In this document: piece after piece, positions 40,542 to 49,619 of the stretch | How positions within the stretch are numbered: position 1 is the first letter of the stretch | How the letters are laid out: the number at the start of each line of letters is the position of its first letter | Assembly: GCF_035920345.1 (NCBI RefSeq) | Contig: NZ_CP109149.1 | Coordinates: forward strand, 10,292,001 to 10,356,000 | From: Nocardia vinacea | Lineage (GTDB): Bacteria > Actinomycetota > Actinomycetes > Mycobacteriales > Mycobacteriaceae | Direction of reading: 5' to 3' | DNA: 64,000 bases | Translations under genes and position numbers: made by a program | The notes under the pieces: generated by a model | Seen by the model: only the letters and a program-made list of their open reading frames with translations | The model's database searches: none | What the model was told of the DNA's origin: nothing

Positions 40542-41414
40542 TCATCGGCCCACCTTATCGGCGGCGATCAGCAGGTATTGGAAGCTGCCCTCCTTGTAGG
40601 CGGTCAGGAACGGCTTCTCCACGCCGGTCGCAAGCTCGGATTCGGTGCGCAGCTCCCAATAGGGAATCGTTGCGGCGGTCAGATCGATGACGTTGACCGG
40701 CACCAGATTGTTGTCGGCCAAGGCCCGGAAATACTCGCTGCGCGGATGGATCATGCAGCCGTAGTGGGCGTCGATCCAGCTGACCGAGGCCGAGCGCCCG
40801 CCATTGACATCGTTGGAGCAGCCGGTGATGCAGACGTAGCGACCACCGGGTTCGAGCAGCCGGGCGAACTCCTCGAACAGCTCGCCGAGGTCGACATACA
40901 TGGTGGTTTCGTTGGTCCAGATGCCGCGCTTGGATCCGGTGTCGAAGCCGGTATCGAGCATATTCCGGAAATGGAAGCGCACTTTGTCCGCGACACCGCG
41001 ATGGGCGGCCTGATCATTGGCGAAGCCGACCTGGTATTCGGAAATGGTGACGCCGTCGACCTGACAGCCGAAGCGCTGATTGGCCATAAAACTCGTACCG
41101 CCGCGGCCGGAGCCGCCGTCCATCAGCCGATCGCCGGGCCGGATATCACCGAGGTGGTGCAGCAGCAGCGATGCCTGCGCGGTCTCCAGGCGGTGCAGTT
41201 CCTTGACGAGCCGTTCCTCGCGAGAATCCGCCGGCCCGGCCAGCGCCGCCTGATCGGGTTCGCCGATGCCGTAGTGGTGGTGGAACAGCCCGTCGACCTC
41301 ACCGAGTTTGGTATTGACCCGGTCGTCATTCGGGTTGTTGTTCCAGTACTCGGCAACGGCTTTCTGGTAGCTGGTGCGCAGGACGGACCCCGTGTTGGGA
41401 TTGAGCATGGTCAT
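40542..41414 (-). CDS. Geranyl diphosphate 2-C-methyltransferase
   Basis: A 290-residue SAM enzyme that methylates geranyl diphosphate at C2, the first committed step to 2-methylisoborneol. Size and sequence match the Streptomyces enzyme encoded next to 2-methylisoborneol synthase. SAM motif I is MDGGSGRGGTSF (98-109); YWNNNPNDDRVN and FHHHYGIG near the N-terminus are characteristic. It appears intact although the following pathway enzyme is broken, so its product may have no local sink. Confidence 0.93.
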   Translation of the reverse strand: MTMLNPNTGSVLRTSYQKAVAEYWNNNPNDDRVNTKLGEVDGLFHHHYGIGEPDQAALAGPADSREERLVKELHRLETAQASLLLHHLGDIRPGDRLMDGGSGRGGTSFMANQRFGCQVDGVTISEYQVGFANDQAAHRGVADKVRFHFRNMLDTGFDTGSKRGIWTNETTMYVDLGELFEEFARLLEPGGRYVCITGCSNDVNGGRSASVSWIDAHYGCMIHPRSEYFRALADNNLVPVNVIDLTAATIPYWELRTESELATGVEKPFLTAYKEGSFQYLLIAADKVGR

Positions 41415-41465
41415 GCCTGATCATCCTCTCGTGTTGCGGTACTACTGATTACGTTGCGGTACTGG

Positions 41466-42436
41466 CTAATTCGACTCGTTGTAGCGCTTGCTCGCGGCGT
41501 GCCAGGCGCGGTTGCCGCCCATCCACGCCCAGAGCCCGCCGAGGAACCGGCGCAGTTCGGCCGATCCGGCGGCGGCCAGTGGACCGGCCTCCTGTTCGAA
41601 TCGGTGCACCAGCTCGTCGTGCACGACGGCGGTGCGCAGCACCGCCTCGCGCCGGGCGCAGCGCTCCTCCGCGGCCAAGACCGTCGGCAGGTTGAGTTCC
41701 CTACCGTCCGAACGGTCTTCGCGCGCCATCGAATACAGGTCGTTCACCATCTGACTGGCGAGTGCGGCCGTGGTGAGTCGATGAGCCCGTCGTTGACCAG
41801 TTGGGCCAACGCCGGGTCATCACGCAACGGCGGTGGACAGTACAGGGGTGGAATCGGTGCCGCGGTGACGTGCAGGTAGGCCGATGCGGTACCTAAGCCG
41901 GTGGGGCCGAATGGGATTCGACTCCGTGCGGTTTTCGGTTCGGCTGGGGCCGATCCTGCCGGCGCGGCCCCCTGCGCCACGCCGACAGCGATCGGTGTGG
42001 CGTCGAACGCCACCGGTGGCGGCTGGAGACCAGCCGCCCGGATAGTAGGTGTGCGTGCGGGGTCGGGTACCTCAGTAGTAGGTAATCCCGCTTGGGTGGT
42101 GGTGGACGACGGAAGTAGGAGTGCAGCCGCGCCCAGACCGCTGGGTCCGAGCAGGCTGTGCGGAACAATCGCCTCAGGTTGGGTGGGTCGGTCCAGTTCT
42201 GACGAATCAGCTTCCACCACCTGGGTTTCGGATGATTCGGGTATTGCGGTGCATTCGGGTAATTCCGTACTTTCCGGTGTATCGGTTTTTTCAGGTGGAG
42301 CCGAGGTTTCCGGTGCCGGAACCTCCAGCGGGAGCGTTGGTGGTGCGGTGGTATCGAGGTTGGACAGCAGTGCTGCGACAGCGGCGGCCACCTCGTGGGT
42401 GGCTGGTGGGGCCGAGGCGCGGGAGAGCACCGACAT
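41466..42436 (-). pseudogene. 2-methylisoborneol synthase with catalytic core deleted
   Basis: Two frames of one terpene synthase. The 5' part (42436 down to about 41780) codes for about 220 residues of the Pro/Ala/Thr-rich N-terminal region, including two GPxGLG-type motifs (GPSGLGAAALLL at 97-108 and GPTGLGTASAYL at 177-188) and PPLYCPPPLRDDPALA just before the fold. It then runs out of frame and stops at 41744. The 3' part (frame open through HRLTTAALASQ, ending at 41466) carries the NSE metal motif MVNDLYSMARED and the C-terminal helices to AWHAASKRYN. The middle of roughly 200 residues with the DDxxD-type motif is missing, and the join changes frame. The S. coelicolor-type enzyme has these parts joined by that core. 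Confidence 0.88.
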
Positions 42437-42451
42437 CGGTCATCACCCCGG

Positions 42452-43858
42452 TCAGTCCGCCTGCCGGGCGACCAAGACGTTGTCGAGCACGCCCAGTGCG
42501 TCCGGCACCAGCACGGCCGCCGAGTAGTAGCAGCTGACCAGGTAGGAAATGATCGACTGATCGTCGATGCCCTTGAAGCGGACGTTCAGGCTCGGCTCGT
42601 ATTCGTCCGGGATGCCGGTCTGGTGCAGGCCGATGACGCCCTGATCTTTCTCACCGGTACGCATGGCGAGAATCGAGGTGGTCTGGGTATCGCTGACGGG
42701 GATCTTGCTGCACGGGTAGATCGGGACGCCGCGCCAGGCGAATACGCGGTGCCCGTCCACCTCGACCGGATCCGGATACAGGCCGCGCTTACTACATTCA
42801 CGACCGAAGGCGGCGATCGCTTTCGGATGTGCCAGAAACAGTTTCGTGCTGCGCCGCATGCTCAGCAGCTCGTCCATATCGTCCGGCGTCGGTGCGCCGG
42901 ACTCACTGTAGATGCGCTGTTTCAGGTCGCAATTGTGCAGCAACCCGAAATCGGGATTATTGACCAGATCACTCTCGCGCCGCTCGTAGAGCGCCTCGAT
43001 GGTGAGCCGGAGCTGTTGTTCGACCTGGTTCATCGGATCGTTGAACAGGTCGGCGACGCGGCTGTGCACCCGCAGCACACTCTGGGCCAGGCTGAGCTCG
43101 TATTCGCGCGGGGCATCGTCGAGGTCGACGAAGGTGCCGGTCAGCAACGGCTCGCCGAAATGGCCCGAGGAGATCTCGATATTCGCTTCGCCCTTGGTAT
43201 TTTGCGGGTGCGCCGGAGCAGCGGCGACACGGGACAATTGCTCCTGGAGCGCCGGGGTGTACTCGAGCATTTCTTCGAGCGTTTGCCGGGACAGCACCAA
43301 CATGGTGGTCGGGGTGACGGTTTTGACGGTCACCGGCCAAATACCGGACCCGTCGACGAGGGTTTCATCACCGAAGAAATCACCGCCGCCCAGCATGCCG
43401 AGCTTGGTTTGCTCGCCGAATTCCCCGGTGCCGATCTTGCTGAGTTTGCCGTGCACGATCAGCATGACCTGATTCATCGGATTGCCGAATTCGGCGACCA
43501 CCGTACCGGGTTCGAGGTCACGCTGCTCGAAACGCTGGGCGAGCGCGCGCAGCACCTCTTCGTCATCGAAGTCCCGCAGTTGCGGAAGTTCGGTGAGTTC
43601 CATCGGGATCACCCTGGCTTGCGAGCCGTCGATGACGAACTCGACCTCGCCGTTGCCGACGGTGTGGGTCAGCCGTCGGTTCACACGATAAATACCACCG
43701 TTGACCTGCGTCCACGGCAGCGTGCGGGTGAGCCAGCGCGAACTGATGCCCTGCATCTGCGGCTCGGACTTGGTGGTGTGCGCGAGCTGGTGGGCGGCAC
43801 CGGTGCTGAGGCTCTTGCGCCCGTTGGTTTCTGTTTGGACTGGCATTTCGATGGTCAT
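42452..43858 (-). CDS. Family 2B encapsulin shell protein (EshA-like, cyclic-nucleotide-binding)
   Basis: A 468-residue HK97-fold shell protein with an inserted cyclic-nucleotide-binding domain (about 95-205; [39 protein letters not shown]). The rest (N-arm about 35-90 and 250-468, with [71 protein letters not shown]) matches the capsid-like part of EshA proteins. Such shells self-assemble into nanocompartments that package terpene synthases through disordered N-terminal tails. First gene of the operon; 15 bases before the synthase pseudogene. A purine-rich AGGTGAGGA SD precedes its ATG. It appears fully intact. Confidence 0.92.
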   Translation of the reverse strand: MTIEMPVQTETNGRKSLSTGAAHQLAHTTKSEPQMQGISSRWLTRTLPWTQVNGGIYRVNRRLTHTVGNGEVEFVIDGSQARVIPMELTELPQLRDFDDEEVLRALAQRFEQRDLEPGTVVAEFGNPMNQVMLIVHGKLSKIGTGEFGEQTKLGMLGGGDFFGDETLVDGSGIWPVTVKTVTPTTMLVLSRQTLEEMLEYTPALQEQLSRVAAAPAHPQNTKGEANIEISSGHFGEPLLTGTFVDLDDAPREYELSLAQSVLRVHSRVADLFNDPMNQVEQQLRLTIEALYERRESDLVNNPDFGLLHNCDLKQRIYSESGAPTPDDMDELLSMRRSTKLFLAHPKAIAAFGRECSKRGLYPDPVEVDGHRVFAWRGVPIYPCSKIPVSDTQTTSILAMRTGEKDQGVIGLHQTGIPDEYEPSLNVRFKGIDDQSIISYLVSCYYSAAVLVPDALGVLDNVLVARQAD

Positions 43859-44406
43859 GCGTGGTCCTCACCTGAGATGGTCACCGAGACGGTCGATTGT
43901 GCTGTACTGGTGGTCGATGGCTTTCGAATTCGGCGGTGGTACACAACAATTCGACAGGCGGCAGGCCTGCTGGGGTATGGCGGCATGGTTGCCGAGAGAA
44001 GTGGCGGACCGAGGCATGCGGACGGTGACCGATTCTCCCGTGCGAATTGGCTTACGCGACATTGCGTTCCGAACGGCTTCGATCCTAAACCGCGAAAGAT
44101 GCTGTGCGCACGCGAATCTCGAGAATGAAGCCACGAGAATGCTGGTCTGTTTTTCGGATGGTTACGACATGACCTCGATGCGGATAACTACCGATAACGA
44201 CCCGGGATGAATCGGTGCGGACCGGGCAAGGCTGTACGGTCGGTATCTTTGCCGCACCGCCGGCGCGAACATCCCGCATCATCGGCCCGACCTGGCATGG
44301 ATCCGGTCACAGCCGACCCATAATGGATACACGGTATGGGAAGCTCGTCTGAGCACATCGGGGTGTGTGATGCGGGTCACTTTGCAGGGTAGGGCCAGGA
44401 GCGATC
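43859..44406. other. Divergent intergenic region, no gene seen
   Basis: A gap of about 550 bases between the encapsulin operon (leftward) and the Rv1683-like gene (rightward). Short frames exist, but none has a convincing SD plus codon pattern. It must hold both promoters; no clear operator palindrome was spotted. Confidence 0.5.
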
Positions 44407-47355
44407 GTGAAGTTGAATGTGGAAAGTGTGGTCGGGTCGGTGCAGCGGTTGATGGCAACGGCCCAGAACGGCCTCGAGGTCATCCGCTTCGGCGGGTTGA
44501 GCACCGATGTCGAGTCGTCGCCGTTCGAGGTCGTCGAACGGCGCAGAATGTATCGACTGCGCCATTACTTCCCCGACGATCCGACGCCGGGTCGCCCGGT
44601 CGCGGTCTTGGTCCCACCGCTGATGGTCAATGCCGATATCTGGGATGTGAACGCCGACGACGGCGCGGTCGGCATTCTGCACCGCGGCGGAATCGACTGC
44701 TGGGTGGTCGATTTCGGTTCGCCCGCCAGCGAGGAGGGTGGCTGGGAACGGGATCTGGCCGATCATGTCCTCGCGGTCAACAGCGCCATCGATACGGTCT
44801 GCGACGCGACCGGCGCCAATGTGCACCTGATGGGGTACTCGCAGGGCGGCATGTTCGCCTATCAGACCACCGCCTACCGCTTCGGCAAGGGCGTGGAGAG
44901 CATCGTGACTTTCGGCAGCCCGGTGGATGTGGTCGCGGGCATGCCGTTCGGACTGCCGTACGGCATGGTCTCCGACGTCGCGGAGTTCCTGGCCGACCAC
45001 GTGGTGACCCGCCTGCCCATCACCGATTCCATGGTCCGGCTCGGCTTCCAGATGCTCGACCCGGTGAAGACCGCCAAATCGCGCATCGACTTCCTGCGCC
45101 AGCTGCACGACCGAGAGGCATTGCTGCCCAAGGAACGTCAGCGTCGGTTCCTCAATAATGACGGTTGGGTCGGCTACGCCGGTCCGGCGGCGGCGGATCT
45201 GCTCAAGCAGTTCGTCGTGCACAACCGACTGATGCTCGGTGGCTTCGTGATCCGGGACCAGCCGGTTTCGCTGGCAGAGCTGAAGTGCCCGATCCTGGCC
45301 TTCGTCGGCGAGGTCGACGATATCGGCCAGCCGGCCGCGGTGCGCGGCATCGTCCGCGCCGCACCCAATGCCGAGGTATACGAAGCCAGTTTGGTGGCGG
45401 GACATTTCGGCCTCGTCGCGGGCAGCATGGCGACCAGGCATACCTGGCCGCTGGTGCGTCAGTGGATCGATTGGATGGACGGTGATCAGCCGCTGCCGCC
45501 GGAGATCGCGCCGATGACCGACCATATGGCGACGAACCGGCCGAATTCGGTGGCCACCCGGGTCGTGCACACCGCGGCCACCCTGGCCGAGGCGGGTGCG
45601 GGTGTCGGCAAGGCGCTGGAGGGCATTGCCGGCAATACCGTGCGCGGTTCGATCGAACTCGCCGGTGAGGCCGCGCGCGCACTACCGCGGTTGACTCGAC
45701 TCGGCATGATTCAGCCGCATACCCGCATCTCGTTGGGCCGCTTGGTCGCCGAGCAGGCGCGCCGCGCGCCGCTGCGCGATCTGTTCCTCTTCGAGGATCG
45801 CGTACACACCAATGCCGCCGTGAATGTACGCATCGACAATGTCGTGCGCGGGCTCATCTCCGTCGGCATCCGCCCGGCCATGCGCGTCGGTGTGGTGATG
45901 GAGACCCGGCCGAGCGCGCTGGCCAGCGTCGCCGCGCTGTCCCGTATCGGTGCGGTGTCCGTACTACTCGCCCCCGGTAGCGAACTGGAGCGGGCCATCG
46001 AACTCACCGGCATCAAAGCCCTGATCTCGGATCCGGAGAATCTGCGGGCGGCGGCGGCTACCGGTACGCGGGTGCTGGTGCTCGGCGGCGGTTCCGCGCG
46101 CTCTCTGAATATTCCGTTGAGCGAAGATGTGATCGACCTGGAACAGATCGATCCCACGCAGGTCGAGCTGCCCGCCTGGTACCGCCCGGACCCGGGTCTG
46201 GCGCGGGAACTCGCTTTCGTGCTCGTCACCGGTACCGGTGACCGGCTGGAGGCCAAATACATCACCAACCACCGCTGGGCGCTGTCCGCCTTCGGCACCG
46301 CGACCTCGGCCGATCTGGATCGCAAGGACACCGTCTACTGCCTTGCGCCGCTGCATCATTCGTCCGGTCTGCTGGTGAGCCTGGGCGGCGCGATCGCGGG
46401 CGGCAGCCGGATCGCGCTGGCCAGGTCGCTGGATCCGATCCAGTTCGGTGAGGAGGTGCACCGCTACGGCGTCACGGTGGTCACCTACACCTGGACGATG
46501 CTGCGCGACATCCTCGACGCCGAAGTCTTCCCTGCCGGACACCAGCATCCGATCCGCCTGTTCATCGGTTCGGGCATGCCCGCGGGCCTGTGGCGACGCA
46601 CCACCGAACAGTTCGCGCCGGCTCGGGTGCTGGAGTTCTACGCCTCCATCGAGGGCGACGTGGTGCTGGCCAATGTGGCCGGTGTGAAGGCGGGCTGCAA
46701 GGGCCGCCCCGTGCCAGGCACCGCGAAGGTGGAGTTGGTCGCCTACGACCCGGTCACCGAGCAGATCCGGACCGACGGGTCCGGTTTCGCGCGCCGGTGC
46801 GCGGATAACGAGGTCGGGCTGTTGATCGGCAAGGCGACCGAGGGCATCGACCTCTCCGACGGCGGACTCCGCGGGGTCTTCACGGCGGGCGATGCGTGGA
46901 TGCCGACGGAAAACCTCTTCCGCCGCGACAGCGACGGCGACTACTGGCTGGTCGATCGCACGGACACGGTGATCCACACCGAACGCGGTCCGGTCTTCAC
47001 CCAGCCCATTGTCGATGTGCTCAACGACATCACCGCGGTCGATATGGAGGTCGCCTTTGCGCTGCCCGTCGGCGACCATGCGCTGGCGGTGGCGGCGGTC
47101 AGCGTCCGCAAGGGCTTCCGGCTGGAACCCAAGGATGTTACCGAGGCGGTGCGCGCACTCGATCCGGACCAGCGGCCCGACATCGTCTACGTCGTCGACG
47201 AGATTCCGCGCAGCTCGTCCTACCGCCCGTCGACGCGGGCCGTGCAGGTGGCGGGCCGTCCGCAGCCGGGACCCGATACGTGGTGGTACAACCGGGAATC
47301 CGAGGCCTACGAAATCCGCACCGAAGACGAAGCCGGAGCCCTCTTCGGCGAATAA
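44407..47355 (+). CDS. Rv1683-like fusion: alpha/beta hydrolase plus acyl-CoA synthetase-like domain
   Basis: A 982-residue two-domain protein. Residues about 60-365 are a PHA-synthase/lipase-like alpha/beta hydrolase with nucleophile S145 in LMGYSQGGMFAY, and GEVDDIG and VAGHFGLV supplying Asp and His. Residues about 430-970 resemble an AMP-forming acyl-CoA ligase (LFLFEDRVHTNAAVNVRIDN, YCLAPLHHSSGLLVSLGGAI, FTAGDAWMPTENLFRRDSDGDYWLVDR), but the phosphate loop VTGTGDRLEAKYI is divergent. It corresponds to the mycobacterial Rv1683 type linked to triacylglycerol metabolism (recalled). GTG start with CAGGAG upstream. Confidence 0.85.
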   Translation: MKLNVESVVGSVQRLMATAQNGLEVIRFGGLSTDVESSPFEVVERRRMYRLRHYFPDDPTPGRPVAVLVPPLMVNADIWDVNADDGAVGILHRGGIDCWVVDFGSPASEEGGWERDLADHVLAVNSAIDTVCDATGANVHLMGYSQGGMFAYQTTAYRFGKGVESIVTFGSPVDVVAGMPFGLPYGMVSDVAEFLADHVVTRLPITDSMVRLGFQMLDPVKTAKSRIDFLRQLHDREALLPKERQRRFLNNDGWVGYAGPAAADLLKQFVVHNRLMLGGFVIRDQPVSLAELKCPILAFVGEVDDIGQPAAVRGIVRAAPNAEVYEASLVAGHFGLVAGSMATRHTWPLVRQWIDWMDGDQPLPPEIAPMTDHMATNRPNSVATRVVHTAATLAEAGAGVGKALEGIAGNTVRGSIELAGEAARALPRLTRLGMIQPHTRISLGRLVAEQARRAPLRDLFLFEDRVHTNAAVNVRIDNVVRGLISVGIRPAMRVGVVMETRPSALASVAALSRIGAVSVLLAPGSELERAIELTGIKALISDPENLRAAAATGTRVLVLGGGSARSLNIPLSEDVIDLEQIDPTQVELPAWYRPDPGLARELAFVLVTGTGDRLEAKYITNHRWALSAFGTATSADLDRKDTVYCLAPLHHSSGLLVSLGGAIAGGSRIALARSLDPIQFGEEVHRYGVTVVTYTWTMLRDILDAEVFPAGHQHPIRLFIGSGMPAGLWRRTTEQFAPARVLEFYASIEGDVVLANVAGVKAGCKGRPVPGTAKVELVAYDPVTEQIRTDGSGFARRCADNEVGLLIGKATEGIDLSDGGLRGVFTAGDAWMPTENLFRRDSDGDYWLVDRTDTVIHTERGPVFTQPIVDVLNDITAVDMEVAFALPVGDHALAVAAVSVRKGFRLEPKDVTEAVRALDPDQRPDIVYVVDEIPRSSSYRPSTRAVQVAGRPQPGPDTWWYNRESEAYEIRTEDEAGALFGE

Positions 47356-47436
47356 GCCGGCACCCCGTCGTTCCGGTTTCGGTCGAAGCGGCGGTAGCGT
47401 GGATGCCAGGTCCGCGGCGACAACGGAGGTTTCGAG

Positions 47437-47730
47437 ATGTCGTGGAAGTTCAAACTGGGCGTCGGCATATTGGCGCTGTTGGGCGTGCTGATGGTGATCG
47501 GGTTCGTGAAGAGCCTGGTGCTGTCCCTGGTGCCACTGGTGATCCTGCTGTTGGCCGGTTACGGCGTGTTCCGGCTCTATGTCGGCAGTCGCGGCAAAGC
47601 CGCCGAGACCGAAGTGCCACAGCTGCCGGCCACCCTGCCACCCGCGCTCCCGACCCGTCCCACGAAGGATGCGGAAACCAGACTCCGCGAGATCCGCGAG
47701 GAAGCCGCCCGTCAGCAGGGCCAGCTGTAG
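47437..47730 (+). CDS. Small membrane protein, function unknown
   Basis: A 97-residue protein with two closely spaced hydrophobic segments (about 7-27 and 29-47: KLGVGILALLGVLMVIGFV, VLSLVPLVILLLAGYGVF) and a hydrophilic Pro/Thr-rich then charged C-terminal tail (AETRLREIREEAARQQG) that should lie in the cytosol or cell wall side. It follows the Rv1683-like gene by 81 bases and could be co-transcribed. No family recognised with confidence. Confidence 0.6.
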   Translation: MSWKFKLGVGILALLGVLMVIGFVKSLVLSLVPLVILLLAGYGVFRLYVGSRGKAAETEVPQLPATLPPALPTRPTKDAETRLREIREEAARQQGQL

Positions 47731-47861
47731 GCGGGTACGCTTGGCGCGCCGGATCGTGTTGGCGAGTCGGTTGATTCATTACGAAGAGGGCGTTGCCTCG
47801 TGCGGCTGCCCGGCGCATCCGGGTGGCGTAGTTGCCATGTCGACAACTGTTCAGGGGTGCT

Positions 47862-48461
47862 GTGAGACCGAGCCTTATCTACCGCAACGGAACCATCTAC
47901 GAGCTGTTGATGCGTGGGCTGTATGGGCGGCACTACCCCGCTCGGTATCGCGCGATCGCCGAACTCGTGCCCGATGGCGCCTGCGTGGTCGACCTGTGCT
48001 GTGGGCCCGCGACGCTGTACACCCGCTACCTGCGCGACCGGTCCATCGAATACACCGGACTCGACCTCAACGGCCGATTCATCGCCAGGCTGGCCCGGGC
48101 GGGTGGACGCGGTGCGGTGTGGAATTTGCGTTCCGATACGCCGCTGCCCGAGGCCGATTACGTCGTCATGCAGTCGAGCCTGTATCACTTTCTGCCCGAG
48201 CCCGCCCCGGTCATCGATCGGATGCTCGCGGCGGCGGGAAAGCAGGTGATCATCGCGGAGCCGATTCGCAACCTGGCCACCAGCGACAATCGGGTGCTCG
48301 CCGCGATCGGCCAGCGGTTCACCGATGCGGGCGACGGCGCACAGGCGCGCCGGTTCAGCGAGGCGACTCTGGACGCGTTCTTCCGCGGTTACGAGCCGCG
48401 CGTCGTACAGCGGTCGGTGATCGCCGGTGGCAGGGAGAAGCTGTTCGTGCTCACCGCGTGA
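47862..48461 (+). CDS. Class I SAM-dependent methyltransferase
   Basis: About 199 residues from a GTG with AGGGG five bases upstream (a TTG 30 bases earlier is possible). SAM motif I is VVDLCCGPATLYTRYL (about 34-49), followed by YTGLDLNGRFI (acidic ribose-binding loop) and ADYVVMQSSLYHFLPEP (motif for the methyl-transfer region). The substrate is unknown; the sequence resembles small lipid or small-molecule methyltransferases. Convergent with the DegT aminotransferase gene. Confidence 0.8.
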   Translation: MRPSLIYRNGTIYELLMRGLYGRHYPARYRAIAELVPDGACVVDLCCGPATLYTRYLRDRSIEYTGLDLNGRFIARLARAGGRGAVWNLRSDTPLPEADYVVMQSSLYHFLPEPAPVIDRMLAAAGKQVIIAEPIRNLATSDNRVLAAIGQRFTDAGDGAQARRFSEATLDAFFRGYEPRVVQRSVIAGGREKLFVLTA

Positions 48462-48479
48462 GGAGGGTCCGGCGCTCGC

Positions 48480-49619
48480 CTAAATGGTGTACGCGGTGAC
48501 GGCGTCGATGACCCTGGTGATCTGATCGTCGGTGAGGTCGGGCCAAAGTGGTAGGCGCACAACGGTCCCCGAGAATTCGGCGCTGCGCACACAGGGCTTC
48601 GGGGTGCGGCCCAGTTTGAGTCCGGCCGGGCTGGAATCCAGCGGAACGTAGTGGAATGGCGCCGAGATACCGCGTGTGGCCAGATGTGCGATCAGATCGT
48701 CGCGCTGTCGCTCGGTAGGTGTGCGCAAGTAGTACAGATGTGCGGTATGTGTCCGGTCCGCGGGCACCGTCATGAGCCGGACATCGTTGCGGCGGGCCCA
48801 GTCGGGCAGTGTGGAGGCGTATGCGTCCCAAACCCGGTGCCGTCCGGTCTGGATCGTCTCGAATTCGTCCAGCTGCGCGTCCAGCACCGCCGCGTTGAGC
48901 TCGCTGGGCAGATAGCTGGAACCGATATCCTGCCAGGAGTACTTGTCCACCGCGCCGCGCAGGAAACGGGCGCGGTCGGTGCCCTTCTCGCGGATGATCT
49001 CGGCGCGCGACATCAGGATCTCGTCGGTGAGCAGCAGTGCACCGCCCTCGCCGCAGTGCACGTTCTTGGTGTCGTGGAAGCTGAGCGTGCCGAGGGTACC
49101 GAGGGTACCCAGTGGGCGATCGCGCCACCGGCCGCCGAGGCCGTGCGCATTGTCCTCCACGATGGCGATGCCGTGCGCGTCGGCGAGTGCGAGCAGCCCG
49201 GCCATATCGGCGGCCACCCCGCCGTAGTGGATGACCACAACGGCCTTGGTTCGCTCGGTGATCACCGCGGCAACCGACTCGGGATCCAAATTGCCCGTTT
49301 CCGGGTCGATATCGGCGAAGACGCAGGTGGCGCCACGCAGCGCCATTGCCGTCGCGGTCGAGGTGAACGCGAAACTCGGCACGATCACCTCATCATCGGG
49401 GCCGAGCTCGAGCAGCAGACCCGCCATCTCCAGTGCGGAGGTGCACGAGGTGGTCAGCAGCGCATGCGGCGCCTCGGTGATGGTCTTCAGCTTCGCAGTG
49501 GCCGAGGCAGTGAACCGCCCGTCACCGTGACTGTGGTCGGAGTCGAGAACGGCCTCCAGATTGGCCAGTTCCCGGCGGGCCCGGAACGGGCGGCTGAAGA
49601 TGACGCGGTCAGTGCTCAA
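48480..49619 (-). CDS. DegT/DnrJ/EryC1/StrS sugar aminotransferase (RffA/WecE-like)
   Basis: A 379-residue PLP enzyme that aminates a keto sugar nucleotide, by resemblance dTDP-4-keto-6-deoxyglucose to the 4-amino sugar (RffA/WecE type). The PLP lysine is K185 in TLSFHDTKNVHCGEGG; VPSFAFTSTATA (80-91) and VEDNAHGLGG (154-163) are typical. It overlaps the glycosyltransferase gene by 11 bases on the same strand, suggesting that the amino sugar is passed to a polyprenol carrier. Confidence 0.88.
   Translation of the reverse strand: MSTDRVIFSRPFRARRELANLEAVLDSDHSHGDGRFTASATAKLKTITEAPHALLTTSCTSALEMAGLLLELGPDDEVIVPSFAFTSTATAMALRGATCVFADIDPETGNLDPESVAAVITERTKAVVVIHYGGVAADMAGLLALADAHGIAIVEDNAHGLGGRWRDRPLGTLGTLGTLSFHDTKNVHCGEGGALLLTDEILMSRAEIIREKGTDRARFLRGAVDKYSWQDIGSSYLPSELNAAVLDAQLDEFETIQTGRHRVWDAYASTLPDWARRNDVRLMTVPADRTHTAHLYYLRTPTERQRDDLIAHLATRGISAPFHYVPLDSSPAGLKLGRTPKPCVRSAEFSGTVVRLPLWPDLTDDQITRVIDAVTAYTI

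Noticed and set aside
41744..42436. Reading the Pro-rich 230-residue frame as an independent new gene
   Set aside because: Its C-terminal residues match the segment leading into the terpene synthase fold, and the missing rest of that enzyme resumes immediately downstream in another frame.
43701..44210. Possible gene in the gap upstream of the encapsulin gene
   Set aside because: The frame overlaps the encapsulin 5' end antisense, has atypical codon use and no SD or recognisable motif.
49091..49110. Repeated GAGGGTACC in the aminotransferase gene (protein LGTLGTLGT) as a possible recent insertion
   Set aside because: The segment has the same length as the matching region of RffA-type enzymes before the FHxTKN motif, so nothing has been inserted.
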